From the NCBI GenBank assembly GCA_938023905.1, contig CALJCO010000006.1, forward strand, positions 1-22,329: DNA of 22,329 bases, read 5' to 3'. The stretch is from an uncultured Collinsella sp. (GTDB lineage Bacteria; Actinomycetota; Coriobacteriia; Coriobacteriales; Coriobacteriaceae). Positions 1 through 7,660 of this stretch are shown here, one piece after another (the stretch's first letter is position 1; each line of letters opens with the position of its first letter). Both the position numbers and the translations under genes were made by a program. Below the pieces are notes generated by a model that had not been told where the DNA came from, made no database searches, and was given only the letters and a program-made list of their open reading frames with translations.

Positions 1-65
1 ACCTGGATGCGGTGCGTTTTACGACGCTCAACAAGGAGGCCGGCGGTCTCAGATCCCTGCGCTAG
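1..65 (+). CDS. 3' end of a truncated CDS, possibly SelB C-terminus
   Basis: The window opens inside an open frame (frame 3) that ends at TAG 63-65 and reads LDAVRFTTLNKEAGGLRSLR. This resembles the last strand region of the C-terminal winged helix of SelB, the selenocysteine-specific elongation factor, whose end typically contains an aspartate, then a hydrophobic-x-F-T stretch and a closing L-R. The selC gene 215 bp downstream fits, because selB and selC are often adjacent. Only 20 codons are visible, so both the coding status and the identity are inferences; the other two frames are also open across this short stretch. Confidence 0.4.
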   Translation, partial: LDAVRFTTLNKEAGGLRSLR

Positions 66-82
66 GGTTCCGAATCGCCGCT

Positions 83-244
83 CGCCACAAAACCGGCCTA
101 TCTACTACGTTTAAGTGACTACCCTCGACCATTTCAAAAACCGCAAAAACAAAACCGCAGGTAGATGACTTGCCGATGTTACGAAAAAGTGGGTATGGCT
201 AACCCTTGCTGGTTAAACGTAGTAGATGGGCCGTTTTCGTGGCG
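83..244. repeat. 162-bp palindromic intergenic repeat, copy 1
   Basis: The ends form a near-perfect inverted repeat of about 32 bp: the left arm starts CGCCACAAAACCGGCC and the right arm, read on the opposite strand, starts CGCCACGAAAACGGCC. Both continue with a shared TCTACTACGTTTAA. Inside lies a second, weaker inverted pair around ACCCTCGACCAT and GGGTATGG, so most of the element could fold on itself. A second copy of exactly the same length is at 14503-14664; a hand comparison without gaps gives about 124 of 162 matching bases. No target-site duplication is evident and no believable gene is inside. It looks like a non-autonomous, MITE- or REP-like element. Confidence 0.85.
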
Positions 245-258
245 CGACACTGCGCGTT

Positions 259-267
259 TGGTAAAAT
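259..267 (+). promoter_or_regulatory. Extended -10 promoter for tRNA-Sec
   Basis: TGGTAAAAT matches the extended -10 form TGnTAnnnT. It ends 12 bp before the first base of the tRNA, a suitable distance for a start point at about 273-275. No good -35 box is visible; the repeat element ends 14 bp upstream. Confidence 0.45.
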
Positions 268-279
268 ACCGCCACGTTT

Positions 280-376
280 GGGAACGGATGGGCTCCGGTG
301 GGCCCCGCGGTCCTCAAAACCGTTGTGAGGCGTGCAAAACGTCTTGGATGTGTTCGATTCACATACGTTCCCGCCA
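280..376 (+). tRNA. selC: tRNA-Sec (UCA anticodon)
   Basis: This is the selenocysteine tRNA, which reads UGA codons when a SECIS element and SelB are present. The acceptor stem is 280-286 with 366-372, followed by discriminator G373 and an encoded CCA. The D arm has six base pairs (290-295 with 300-305) closed by a four-base loop, a hallmark of bacterial tRNA-Sec. The anticodon stem 307-311/319-323 encloses the loop CCTCAAA with anticodon TCA at 314-316. A long variable arm spans about 324-347, and the T arm is 348-352/360-364 with loop TTCGATT. Two oddities: the base before the anticodon (position 33) is C instead of the almost universal U, and the eighth acceptor pair expected in bacterial tRNA-Sec would be G287 with A365. 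Confidence 0.9.
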
Positions 377-638
377 ACGCATCCTGCCAACCACCACAAA
401 GGTGCCTGTCCTCTTTGTGGTGGTATGGACCATGTGGACGAAACAGCTTCGAAACACGCGATTTGTACGTCGGGTGCTCAAAAACGCTTCTACCTGCATC
501 GTAATCAAAACGAAACATCTGCTCGTCGGTTTATGCGAAACTTTGCTGCAACAGTGCGATATTATCCATACTCGATAAAGCTCGCGGCGCATAGGGTGCC
601 GCGACCAACATTTTTCGTTTCCCATCATTGGAGGAAGC
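377..638 (+). other. gdhA leader / intergenic region
   Basis: This stretch holds a 12-bp stem at 390-401/413-424 (ACCACCACAAAG and its complement, 11-base loop), which could end selC transcription although no T-run follows. A smaller hairpin, 582-588/598-604, lies just before a T5 run at 611-615. A -10-like TATTAT sits at 560-565 without a convincing -35. The ribosome binding site of gdhA, GGAGGA, is at 630-635. Short open frames cross the region, but none has a convincing start or composition. Confidence 0.5.
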
Positions 639-1994
639 ATGAGCTACACGCAGAAAGTTCTCGAAGAGCTCAAGGCCCGCTATCCCGAGCAGCCTGAGTT
701 CATCCAGGCCGCGACCGAGATCCTCGGCACCATTCAGCCGGCGCTCGACGCCCACCCCGAGTACGAGGAGGCCGCCCTGCTGGAGCGCCTCGTCGAGCCC
801 GAGCGCATCGTCATGTTCCGTGTTCCCTGGGTCGACGACCAGGGCAAGGTCCAGGTCAACCGCGGCTATCGTGTCGAGTTCAACTCTGCCATTGGACCCT
901 ACAAGGGCGGCCTGCGCTTTAACCCGACGGTCACCCTGGGTATGCTCAAGTTCCTGGGCCTGGAGCAGATCCTCAAGAACAGCCTGACCACCCTTCCCAT
1001 GGGCGGCGGCAAGGGCGGCTCCGACTTTGACCCCAAGGGCAAGTCCAACAACGAGATCATGCACTTCTGCCAGTCCTTCATGACCGAGCTCTATCGTCAC
1101 ATCGGCCCCAACACCGACGTTCCCGCCGGCGACCTGGGCGTTGGCGGCCGCGAGGTTGCCTACCTGTTCGGTCAGTATAAGCGCCTGACCAACGAGTGGA
1201 CTGGCGTCCTCACCGGCAAGGGCCTCTCCTTTGGCGGCTCGCTCGCCCGTACCGAGGCCACCGGCTACGGTCTGGTCTACTTTGTGGACGAGTACCTCAA
1301 GAGCCGCGGCGACTCCTTCGAGGGCAAGAACGTCGTCGTTCACGGCTCCGGCAACGTCGCCATCTACGCCGTCCAGAAGGTCTCCCAGCTCGGCGGCAAG
1401 GTGCTCGCCTGCTCCGATACTCACGGCTGGGTCGAGGATCCCGACGGCATCGACTACACCGTGCTCGAGCATGTCTACAACAAGAAGCGCTCCGGCCACG
1501 ACAAGGGCGTCACGCTCGCTATGTACGTCGACGAGAAGCCTAATGCCACGTGGCACGAGGGCGACGGCCGCGGCGTGTGGCAGCTTCCCTGCGACATCGC
1601 GCTGCCCTGCGCTCGCGAGAACACGCTGCTGCTCGAGGATGCCCAGGCACTCGTCGCCAACGGCTGCAAGGTGGTCGGCGAGGGCGCGAACATGCCCACG
1701 ACCATCGAGGCCACGACCCACTTCCAGGAGAACGGTGTCGCCTTTATGCCCGGCAAGGCTGCCAACGCCGGCGGCGTGCTCGTGTCCGGCCTGGAGATGA
1801 GCCAGAACGCCGAGCACCTGTCCTGGACCTTCGAGGAGGTCGACGGCAAGCTCGAGCAGCTCATGCGCGGCATGTTCCACAACGTGGACGACACCGCCAA
1901 GGAGTACGGCGAGGAGGGCAACTTCGTCATGGGCGCCAACATCGCCGGCTTCCTGAAGGTTGCCGACGCCATGCTCGCCCAGGGCGTCTGCTAA
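639..1994 (+). CDS. gdhA: NADP-type glutamate dehydrogenase
   Basis: It interconverts 2-oxoglutarate plus ammonium and glutamate in the cytoplasm, linking nitrogen assimilation with amino-acid catabolism. The 451 residues match the usual length (about 445-450) of small hexameric bacterial enzymes. The family signature LPMGGGKGGSDFDPKGKS at 119-136 carries the catalytic lysine K125; the Rossmann motif is GSGNVA at 236-241; GGLRFNP (90-96) belongs to the substrate pocket. ATG 639 follows GGAGGA at 630-635 and opens with the family-typical N-terminus. It stands alone between selC and a strong terminator at 2018-2055. NADP preference is inferred from overall similarity to the GdhA subfamily. Confidence 0.96.
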   Translation: MSYTQKVLEELKARYPEQPEFIQAATEILGTIQPALDAHPEYEEAALLERLVEPERIVMFRVPWVDDQGKVQVNRGYRVEFNSAIGPYKGGLRFNPTVTLGMLKFLGLEQILKNSLTTLPMGGGKGGSDFDPKGKSNNEIMHFCQSFMTELYRHIGPNTDVPAGDLGVGGREVAYLFGQYKRLTNEWTGVLTGKGLSFGGSLARTEATGYGLVYFVDEYLKSRGDSFEGKNVVVHGSGNVAIYAVQKVSQLGGKVLACSDTHGWVEDPDGIDYTVLEHVYNKKRSGHDKGVTLAMYVDEKPNATWHEGDGRGVWQLPCDIALPCARENTLLLEDAQALVANGCKVVGEGANMPTTIEATTHFQENGVAFMPGKAANAGGVLVSGLEMSQNAEHLSWTFEEVDGKLEQLMRGMFHNVDDTAKEYGEEGNFVMGANIAGFLKVADAMLAQGVC

Positions 1995-2017
1995 ATTTTC
2001 GCTCGACATAGCATCGC

Positions 2018-2055
2018 AGAAGGCTCCCAGTCATCTTGGCTGGGAGCCTTTTCTA
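2018..2055 (+). terminator. Rho-independent terminator of gdhA
   Basis: An 11-bp perfect stem AAGGCTCCCAG / CTGGGAGCCTT (2020-2030 with 2040-2050), 9-base loop, followed by TTTTC. It begins 25 bp after the gdhA stop. Confidence 0.9.
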
Positions 2056-2070
2056 TCCCGGAGGACTCCT

Positions 2071-2145
2071 CATAACTTGCGGTGGAATACGGATTGTTTT
2101 GCGTTCCAGAACGGCTAATCAGTCCGTATATCACCGCAAGTTATG
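2071..2145. repeat. 75-bp palindromic intergenic repeat, copy 1
   Basis: The arms CATAACTTGCGGTG and CACCGCAAGTTATG are perfectly complementary. The inverted symmetry continues as AATACGGA and TCCGTATA, leaving a centre of about 30 bp. A related copy lies at 14371-14445, alignable over its full length without gaps. It sits directly after the gdhA terminator and before the hydroxylase promoter, and contains no gene. Confidence 0.8.
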
Positions 2146-2191
2146 GATGGGTGGGTGGATTTTGTCCTAAATCGGTGTGCGGCCCCTCGTT

Positions 2192-2200
2192 TGGTACACT
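2192..2200 (+). promoter_or_regulatory. Extended -10 promoter for the hydroxylase operon
   Basis: TGGTACACT fits TGnTAnnnT and ends 24 bp before the first ATG of the operon. No clear -35 is present at the expected distance. The predicted leader is very short, about 18 bases if ATG 2225 is used. Confidence 0.4.
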
Positions 2201-2224
2201 TAAAAGTACTGGACAAGTGAAGAG

Positions 2225-3139
2225 ATGGGGGAGAACGTGCTCAAGTTCGGTACCTACGTCCGTGTTGGAAACGCGGCCGAAGCCTATGAGCTCTTACAGA
2301 AGAACCGCAACAACAAGATTGTGGGCGGCGGCATCTGGATGCGCCTGGGTTCGCGTCGCGTGGCGACGGCGATTGACCTTTCGGCCTGCGGACTCGATCA
2401 GATCGAGGAGACCGAGACCGAGTTTCGCATCGGTGCCATGTGCACCCTGCGCCAGCTCGAGCGCCATGCCGAGCTCAACGCGCTTGTCAACAATGTCTTC
2501 GAGTTCGCCGTTCACGATATCGTGGGCGTGCAGCTGCGCAATACCGCCACGGTGGGCGGCAGCATCTATGGCCGCTTTGGCTTCTCGGACGTTCTCTCCG
2601 CCTTCCTCGCGCTCGACTCTTACGTTGAGCTGACGGGCGCCGGTCGCGTGCCGCTCGCGGAGTTCGTGGATATGGGCTATGTGCGCGACGTGATCGAGCA
2701 CGTCGTGGTCGTCAAGCATGATTACCGCGCGAGCTACGAGGCCGTGCGCAAGGCCGCGACCGACTTCCCCTCGCTGAACGTCACCGCCGCCTGGTGGGAC
2801 AACACCTGGCACGTCACCGTGGGCGCCCGCCCGCTGCACGCGACTCTGCTGCAGGGCGAGGCGTGCGGCCTGGTGAACGAGCATCCTTCCGAGGACGAGC
2901 TTCGCGCCCTGGCCGCATCCGTGCGCTCGCTGAGCTACGGCACCAACCTGTGGGGCTCGGCCGACTACCGCCGCCGCATCTCTGCCCCGCTCGCCATCCA
3001 GGCTGTGCGCCGTGCCGCCGGCATCGAGCTTTCGGCCGCGCTTGCCCGCGAGCTCGAGACCGTGCAGATCCCCAAGTTCGCCACGGACGAGTATTCCTGC
3101 CGCCGCGTGCCCGGCGTCGATTCTAGCGAGGTGCGCTAA
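2225..3139 (+). CDS. Molybdenum hydroxylase FAD-binding subunit (YgfM-like)
   Basis: This is the electron-transfer FAD subunit of a xanthine-dehydrogenase-type enzyme. It carries the FAD_binding_5 signatures: VGGGIWMRL near residues 37-45 and TATVGGSIYGRFGFSD at about 107-122, followed by a C-terminal CO-dehydrogenase-flavoprotein-like domain. At 304 residues it is close to the family size. Its stop overlaps the next start by one base (TAATG), which implies translational coupling, and the order FAD subunit then fused Fe-S/Mo subunit is that of ygfM-xdhD in Escherichia coli. Start: ATG 2225 has a weak upstream site; GTG 2237 is preceded by GGGGGAG at only 3 bases and is an alternative. The substrate cannot be read from the sequence. 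Confidence 0.88.
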   Translation: MGENVLKFGTYVRVGNAAEAYELLQKNRNNKIVGGGIWMRLGSRRVATAIDLSACGLDQIEETETEFRIGAMCTLRQLERHAELNALVNNVFEFAVHDIVGVQLRNTATVGGSIYGRFGFSDVLSAFLALDSYVELTGAGRVPLAEFVDMGYVRDVIEHVVVVKHDYRASYEAVRKAATDFPSLNVTAAWWDNTWHVTVGARPLHATLLQGEACGLVNEHPSEDELRALAASVRSLSYGTNLWGSADYRRRISAPLAIQAVRRAAGIELSAALARELETVQIPKFATDEYSCRRVPGVDSSEVR

Positions 3140-5970
3140 TGGCTGCCAAACTCATCGATCTTTCCTTTACGCTCAACGGCCGTAAGGTCAAGGTTCAGAT
3201 TGCCCCCGACACCATGCTCTTTGCACTGTTGCGCGAGCAGGGCTGCTCGTCGGTGCGCTGCGCCTGCGAGACCACCAACTGCGGCCTGTGCACGGTGTGG
3301 CTCGACGGCGACCCGGTGCTGAGCTGCTCGGTTCCCGCCGCGCGCATCGAGGGCCGCTCCATCACCACGCTCGAGGGCCTCAAAGCCGAGTCCGAGGCGC
3401 TTGCCCGTGCGATGGCTGCCGAAGGCGCCGAGCAGTGCGGTTTTTGCGCCCCCGGCCTCATCATGAACGTGCTGGCGCTTGCACGCGCCGCCAAGGAGGA
3501 CCCGAGCCTCGTCGCCACGCGCGAGGAACTCTCACGCCAGCTCGCCGGCAACCTCTGCCGTTGCAGCGGCTATGAGAGCCAGCTGCGCGCCATCGTCCGC
3601 TTTCTTAACGAGTCCGGCGTGCATGTGGGCTTTGAGATGCCCGAGCTGCCGGTCAACGACACCAGCTGCGACGGTGTCTCGTACAAGCAGATCACCCATA
3701 AGCAGCCCAAGAAGGACTCGAAGGCGCTGCTCGAGGGCCGTCCCGTCTACACGGGCGATATGGTGCCCGCCGGCGCCCTGATCGTCAAACTCAAGCGCAG
3801 CCCCTATGCCCGCGCCAAGATCCGCTCCATCGATACGTCGCGCGCCCTGAAGGTGCCCGGCGTTGTGGGCGTCTACACTTACGAGGACGTGCCCAAGCGC
3901 CGCTTTACTATCGCCGGTCAGAGCTATCCGCAGCCGAGTCCCTACGACCGCCTGATTCTCGAGAACCTTGTGCGCTACCAAAACGAGGAGGTGGCGATCG
4001 TCGCTGCCGAGACCGAGGAGGCTGCCGACAAGGCGCTCAAGCTCATCAAGGTCGACTATGAGGTGCTCGAGCCCCTGCTCGACTTTACCCAGGCACTCGA
4101 TAACGATATCGTGGTCCACCCCGAGGGCGACGTGACCTTTATGTTCCCGCAGGGCGGCGATGTCCCACGCAACCTGGTGTGCAGCGGTACCAGCGATTTT
4201 GGCGACCTGGACGAGGCCTTCGCCCAGAGCGACATCGTCTTTGAGCGCACCTACACCAGCCAGGCCACGCAGACCGCGCCCATGGAGACCTTCCGCGCCT
4301 TCGCGACGACCGACGCGTTTGGGCGCATCTCCGTGACCACCTCGACGCAGGTGCCCTTCCACGTGCGCCGCATGGTCGCGCAGTCGCTCGACATTCCGCA
4401 GTCGCAGGTGCAGGTCATTAAGCCGCGCATCGGCGGCGGCTTTGGCTCCAAGCAGACGGGCTGCTGCGAGATCTTCGTGGCGTTCGTCACCCAGCAGACT
4501 GGCCGTCCGAGCTACTGCTGCTACACCCGCGAGGAGACCATCACCGCGGGCAACTCGCGCCACCAGATGCAGATGACCGTCAAGTTGGGCGCCATGAACG
4601 ACGGCACCATCACGGCCATCGACCTGCACACGCTGTCCAACGCCGGAGCGTACGGCGAGCACGCCACCACGACGATCGGCCTTTCGGGCCACAAGAGCCT
4701 GCCGATTTACAACCATGTGAAGGCGAGCCGCTTTAGCTGGGACGCTGTCTACACCAATACCAACCGCGGCGGCGCGTATCGCGGCTACGGTGCCACCCAG
4801 GGCCAGTTTGCCGTGGAGAGCGCCGTTAACGAGCTCGCCGACATGCTGCACATGGACCCCGCCGACCTGCGCCTTAAGAACATCGTGCGCGAGGGCGAGA
4901 TCATGCCGCAGTACTACAACGAAAAGCTCAACGCCTGCGCACTCGACCGCTGCCTGCTGCGCGCGATGGACATGATCGGTTGGCGCGACAAGCCGCTGGC
5001 CGTCGACCTGGGCGACCGCGTGCGTGCTCTGGGCTGTGCGCTCACCATGCAGGGCTCGGGCATTTCCAATGTCGACATCGCCGGCATCGATATGCGCCTG
5101 GAAGAGGACGGCTTCATTACCATCGGCACCGGCGCTACCGATAACGGCATGGGCGTCGACACGATCCTGGCGCAGATTGCCGCCGAGGAGCTGGGCGTGG
5201 AGAGCTCGCTCATCGTGGTACGCGGCGTGGACACCGACGTGTCGCCGTTCGACGCTGGCTCGTACGCGAGCTCGGGCACGTACGTGACGGGCCTTGCCGC
5301 CAAGAACGCCGCGACCGAGCTGCGTGAGAAGATTTGTGCCAAGGCCGCCCAGATGTGGGATGTGGACGCCGTCGACGTGGTCTTCGACGGCCAGTACGTG
5401 CGCCTGTCCGACGAGCGTGCCGCGCGCGAGCAGAACCGCTACCTCACGCTGCGCGACTTTGCCAACCTGTGCGTCAAGAACATCGCGGGCGGCGACGCGC
5501 TCACCTCGCATGCTTCTGCCTGCCTGCCCGTTTCGCCTCCGCCGTTTATGGCCGGCATTGCCGAGGTCGAGGTCGACAAGGCCACCGGCAAGGTGACCGT
5601 GGTGGACTACGCGGCGGCTGTGGATTGCGGCACCGTGATCAACGAGGCACTCGCGCGCGTCCAGGCCGAGGGCGGCATTGCCCAGGGTATCGGCCACGCG
5701 CTCTACGAGATTGTTGAGCACGACGATCGCGGCCGCCTGCGCACCGGCAACTTTATGAGCTACAAGCTGCCCACGCGCCTGGACATCGGCAGCATTCGCG
5801 TGGCCTTTGAGCCGAGCTACGAGCCGACGGGCCCGTTTGGCGCCAAGTCGATCGGCGAGGTCGTCATCAACACGCCGCTCGCCGCCGTGGCTTCGGCCGT
5901 CGCACACGCCACCGGCCATCAGGTTCGCTCGCTGCCGATCACGCCCGAGAAGGCCCTGCTGGGGGAGTAG
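3139..5970 (+). CDS. Molybdenum hydroxylase, fused [2Fe-2S]/molybdopterin subunit (XdhD-like)
   Basis: The catalytic subunit of a xanthine-dehydrogenase-family hydroxylase, 943 residues. Residues 1-160 are a complete two-cluster iron-sulfur domain: C43, C48, C51 and C63 bind the plant-type cluster, and C100, C103, C140 and C142 the second. The molybdopterin part follows, with PRIGGGFGSKQ near 429-439, GGAYRGYGATQ near 543-553, and GPFGAKSIGEV, whose E907 is the candidate catalytic glutamate. Length, fusion order and several motifs (QSYPQPSPYDR, YTREE, AYASSGT) match E. coli XdhD and the family labelled putative selenate reductase Mo-binding subunit, grouped with selenium-dependent molybdenum hydroxylases. 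The E. coli protein has lost its cluster cysteines; this one keeps all eight. Purine or another N-heterocycle is a likely substrate, by inference only. No maturation gene is adjacent. Confidence 0.9.
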   Translation: MAAKLIDLSFTLNGRKVKVQIAPDTMLFALLREQGCSSVRCACETTNCGLCTVWLDGDPVLSCSVPAARIEGRSITTLEGLKAESEALARAMAAEGAEQCGFCAPGLIMNVLALARAAKEDPSLVATREELSRQLAGNLCRCSGYESQLRAIVRFLNESGVHVGFEMPELPVNDTSCDGVSYKQITHKQPKKDSKALLEGRPVYTGDMVPAGALIVKLKRSPYARAKIRSIDTSRALKVPGVVGVYTYEDVPKRRFTIAGQSYPQPSPYDRLILENLVRYQNEEVAIVAAETEEAADKALKLIKVDYEVLEPLLDFTQALDNDIVVHPEGDVTFMFPQGGDVPRNLVCSGTSDFGDLDEAFAQSDIVFERTYTSQATQTAPMETFRAFATTDAFGRISVTTSTQVPFHVRRMVAQSLDIPQSQVQVIKPRIGGGFGSKQTGCCEIFVAFVTQQTGRPSYCCYTREETITAGNSRHQMQMTVKLGAMNDGTITAIDLHTLSNAGAYGEHATTTIGLSGHKSLPIYNHVKASRFSWDAVYTNTNRGGAYRGYGATQGQFAVESAVNELADMLHMDPADLRLKNIVREGEIMPQYYNEKLNACALDRCLLRAMDMIGWRDKPLAVDLGDRVRALGCALTMQGSGISNVDIAGIDMRLEEDGFITIGTGATDNGMGVDTILAQIAAEELGVESSLIVVRGVDTDVSPFDAGSYASSGTYVTGLAAKNAATELREKICAKAAQMWDVDAVDVVFDGQYVRLSDERAAREQNRYLTLRDFANLCVKNIAGGDALTSHASACLPVSPPPFMAGIAEVEVDKATGKVTVVDYAAAVDCGTVINEALARVQAEGGIAQGIGHALYEIVEHDDRGRLRTGNFMSYKLPTRLDIGSIRVAFEPSYEPTGPFGAKSIGEVVINTPLAAVASAVAHATGHQVRSLPITPEKALLGE

Positions 5971-6025
5971 CGGGTCGGCGAACAAGTCGTAATGGGCGGG
6001 GCGGGGCAACTCGACCCGCCTTTTG
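5969..6025 (+). terminator. Terminator of the hydroxylase operon
   Basis: The stem GCGGGTCG (5970-5977) pairs with CGACCCGC (6012-6019), beginning inside the stop codon, with a 34-base GC-rich loop; CTTTTG follows. The long loop lowers confidence. Confidence 0.6.
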
Positions 6026-6082
6026 CACTCGTGGTGAGGTCGTGAGCCTGTAAAACGTGTGCGTGCGCTTGTCGCTCGTATC

Positions 6083-6091
6083 TGCTATCAT
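6083..6091 (+). promoter_or_regulatory. Extended -10 promoter for tRNA-Leu
   Basis: TGCTATCAT matches TGnTAnnnT and ends 19 bp before the tRNA. No -35 box stands out. Confidence 0.45.
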
Positions 6092-6110
6092 TCCTAGTCT
6101 GTGCGCTCAT

Positions 6111-6194
6111 GCGGGCGTGGCGGAATTGGTAGACGCGCCAGATTTAGGTTCTGGTGGGATTCCCGTGAAGGTTCGAGTCCTTTCGCCCGCACCA
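6111..6194 (+). tRNA. tRNA-Leu (UAG anticodon)
   Basis: An 84-base class II tRNA. The acceptor stem is GCGGGCG (6111-6117) with CGCCCGC (6184-6190), then A and an encoded CCA. The anticodon stem CCAGA/TCTGG encloses the loop TTTAGGT with anticodon TAG at 6145-6147. The D arm contains GGTAGACGC, a long variable arm (TGGGATTCCCGT) is typical for leucine, and the T arm reads GGTTCGAGTCC. It reads CUA and, through wobble, other CUN codons. Confidence 0.96.
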
Positions 6195-6285
6195 ACGCAT
6201 CTGCGTCGGCCCTGGCCGTCGCGACTCTTTGTTGCATAAAGGTACCAGCACCTCAGATAAGCTGGGCAGTATGAGGAGGAACGTG

Positions 6286-7584
6286 TTGAACATCACCGCT
6301 TCTGACGTCAAGGACGCCAAGCTCACCGCTACGGTCACCATCCCGGCCGCCGACGTCGACGCCGCGATCAAGAAGGCTTACAAGGACACCGCCAAGAAGT
6401 ACCGCTTCCCGGGCTTCCGCGCCGGTAAGGCTCCCCGTCCGGTTATCGACTCTGCTCTTGGCGCCGAGGCTACCCTCGCTCAGGCCACCAACGACCTGAT
6501 CGCCGCCAACGAGCCCGCCGTCCTCAACGAGCTGGACATCGTCCCCACCAAGAACGGTGACTACAAGGACCTCGACCTCGCTAAGGATCACGAGGACTAC
6601 ACCTACACCGTCGAGTTCTCCCTGCGTCCCGCCGCTGAGCTCTCCTCCTTCGACGCTGTCGAGATCGAGATGCCCCCTGCGGAGGTCACCGAGTCCGAGA
6701 TCAACAACCAGGTCGAGATGCTCCTCAACTACCGTGCCACCTTCGAGGATGTCGAGGGCCGCGCTGTCGAGTCCGAGGACTACGTTACCGTCGACCTCAA
6801 GGCCGTCGAGAACGCCGACAACTTTGCCGCCGAGGGCCGTATGCTCATCGCCGGTAGCGACAGCAACCCCGCCGAGTTCAACGAGGCTCTGATCGGCGCC
6901 AACGTTGACGACGTCAAGTCCGTCACCTGGACCGACGAGGCCGAGGAGGGCGAGGAGGCCGAGACCCACACCGTCGAGGTCACCGTCAAGGGCATCAAGG
7001 TCCGCAACACCCCCGAGCTCACCGACGAGCTCGTCAAGTCCGACTTTGGCTTCGACAGCATCGACGCCATGCGCGACGCCATCAAGATTGAGATTGAGCA
7101 GGACAAGGCTTCCCGCCTGCCGGCCGAGAAGGAGAACCGTTGCGTCTCCGCTCTCGCCGAGCGTCTGCAGCTCGACGAGATGGACGCCGACTACGAGCAG
7201 TCCGTCTTTGAGGAGCTTGGCCAGAACTTCCTGTCCAACCTCGCTGCCCGCGGCATGACGCTCGACACCTGGCTGCCCGCTTCCGGTCTGACCATGGAGC
7301 AGTTCATCGGCGACCTGCATAAGCAGGCCAACGACGTTGCCCGTGAGTCCCTGGCTCTGGACGCCCTCGCGCGTGAGCTCAAGATTGAGGTCACCGAGGA
7401 CGACATCAACGCCGAGTTCGAGAAGGCCGGCGTCAAGGACGTCGAGGCTTCCAAGGCCGAGTTCATCGCCGATGGCCGCATGCCTGCCGTCCGCGAGTCC
7501 ATCCGTCGCTCCAAGGCCGTCGACCACCTGGTCGAGAACGCCAAGGTGACCGAGGTCGACGAGACCGCCAAGGACGCCGAGTAA
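6286..7584 (+). CDS. tig: Trigger factor, ribosome-associated chaperone/prolyl isomerase
   Basis: The protein binds at the ribosome exit tunnel and shields nascent chains. The ribosome-docking signature GFRAGKAP is at 43-50, a central FKBP-like domain at roughly 140-230 and the C-terminal chaperone arms after that; 432 residues is the normal length. Start choice: ATG 6271 lies upstream of an AGGAGG at 6274-6279 that is clearly the ribosome binding site. TTG 6286 has an ideal 6-base spacing to it and gives the N-terminus MNITASDVKD; GTG 6283 is the alternative but only 3 bases away. It is the first gene of the tig-clpP-clpX group, 91 bp after tRNA-Leu. Its codon use (GAC, GAG, GTC, AAG) suggests high expression. 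Confidence 0.96.
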   Translation: MNITASDVKDAKLTATVTIPAADVDAAIKKAYKDTAKKYRFPGFRAGKAPRPVIDSALGAEATLAQATNDLIAANEPAVLNELDIVPTKNGDYKDLDLAKDHEDYTYTVEFSLRPAAELSSFDAVEIEMPPAEVTESEINNQVEMLLNYRATFEDVEGRAVESEDYVTVDLKAVENADNFAAEGRMLIAGSDSNPAEFNEALIGANVDDVKSVTWTDEAEEGEEAETHTVEVTVKGIKVRNTPELTDELVKSDFGFDSIDAMRDAIKIEIEQDKASRLPAEKENRCVSALAERLQLDEMDADYEQSVFEELGQNFLSNLAARGMTLDTWLPASGLTMEQFIGDLHKQANDVARESLALDALARELKIEVTEDDINAEFEKAGVKDVEASKAEFIADGRMPAVRESIRRSKAVDHLVENAKVTEVDETAKDAE

Positions 7585-7660
7585 TTCTCGCCACCTTGCC
7601 CGCGAGCGCATGTATGTGCCCGTGATGGGGTAAAGTTAATAGCCGGTTATCCGGTTGCTT

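Noticed and set aside
165..578. 137-codon open frame over the 162-bp repeat and tRNA-Sec
   Set aside because: It begins inside the repeat, covers the whole tRNA, and its composition is unlike the coding genes here.
332..697. Open frame containing CPLCGGMDHV, resembling a zinc-finger protein
   Set aside because: It starts inside the T-side half of tRNA-Sec, runs across the gdhA start, has no ribosome site, and its CxxC lies within an inverted repeat (390-424).
4440..4530. UGA-selenocysteine codon in the hydroxylase large subunit
   Set aside because: The frame is open with ordinary codons throughout; selenium in this enzyme type is a labile cofactor and not selenocysteine.
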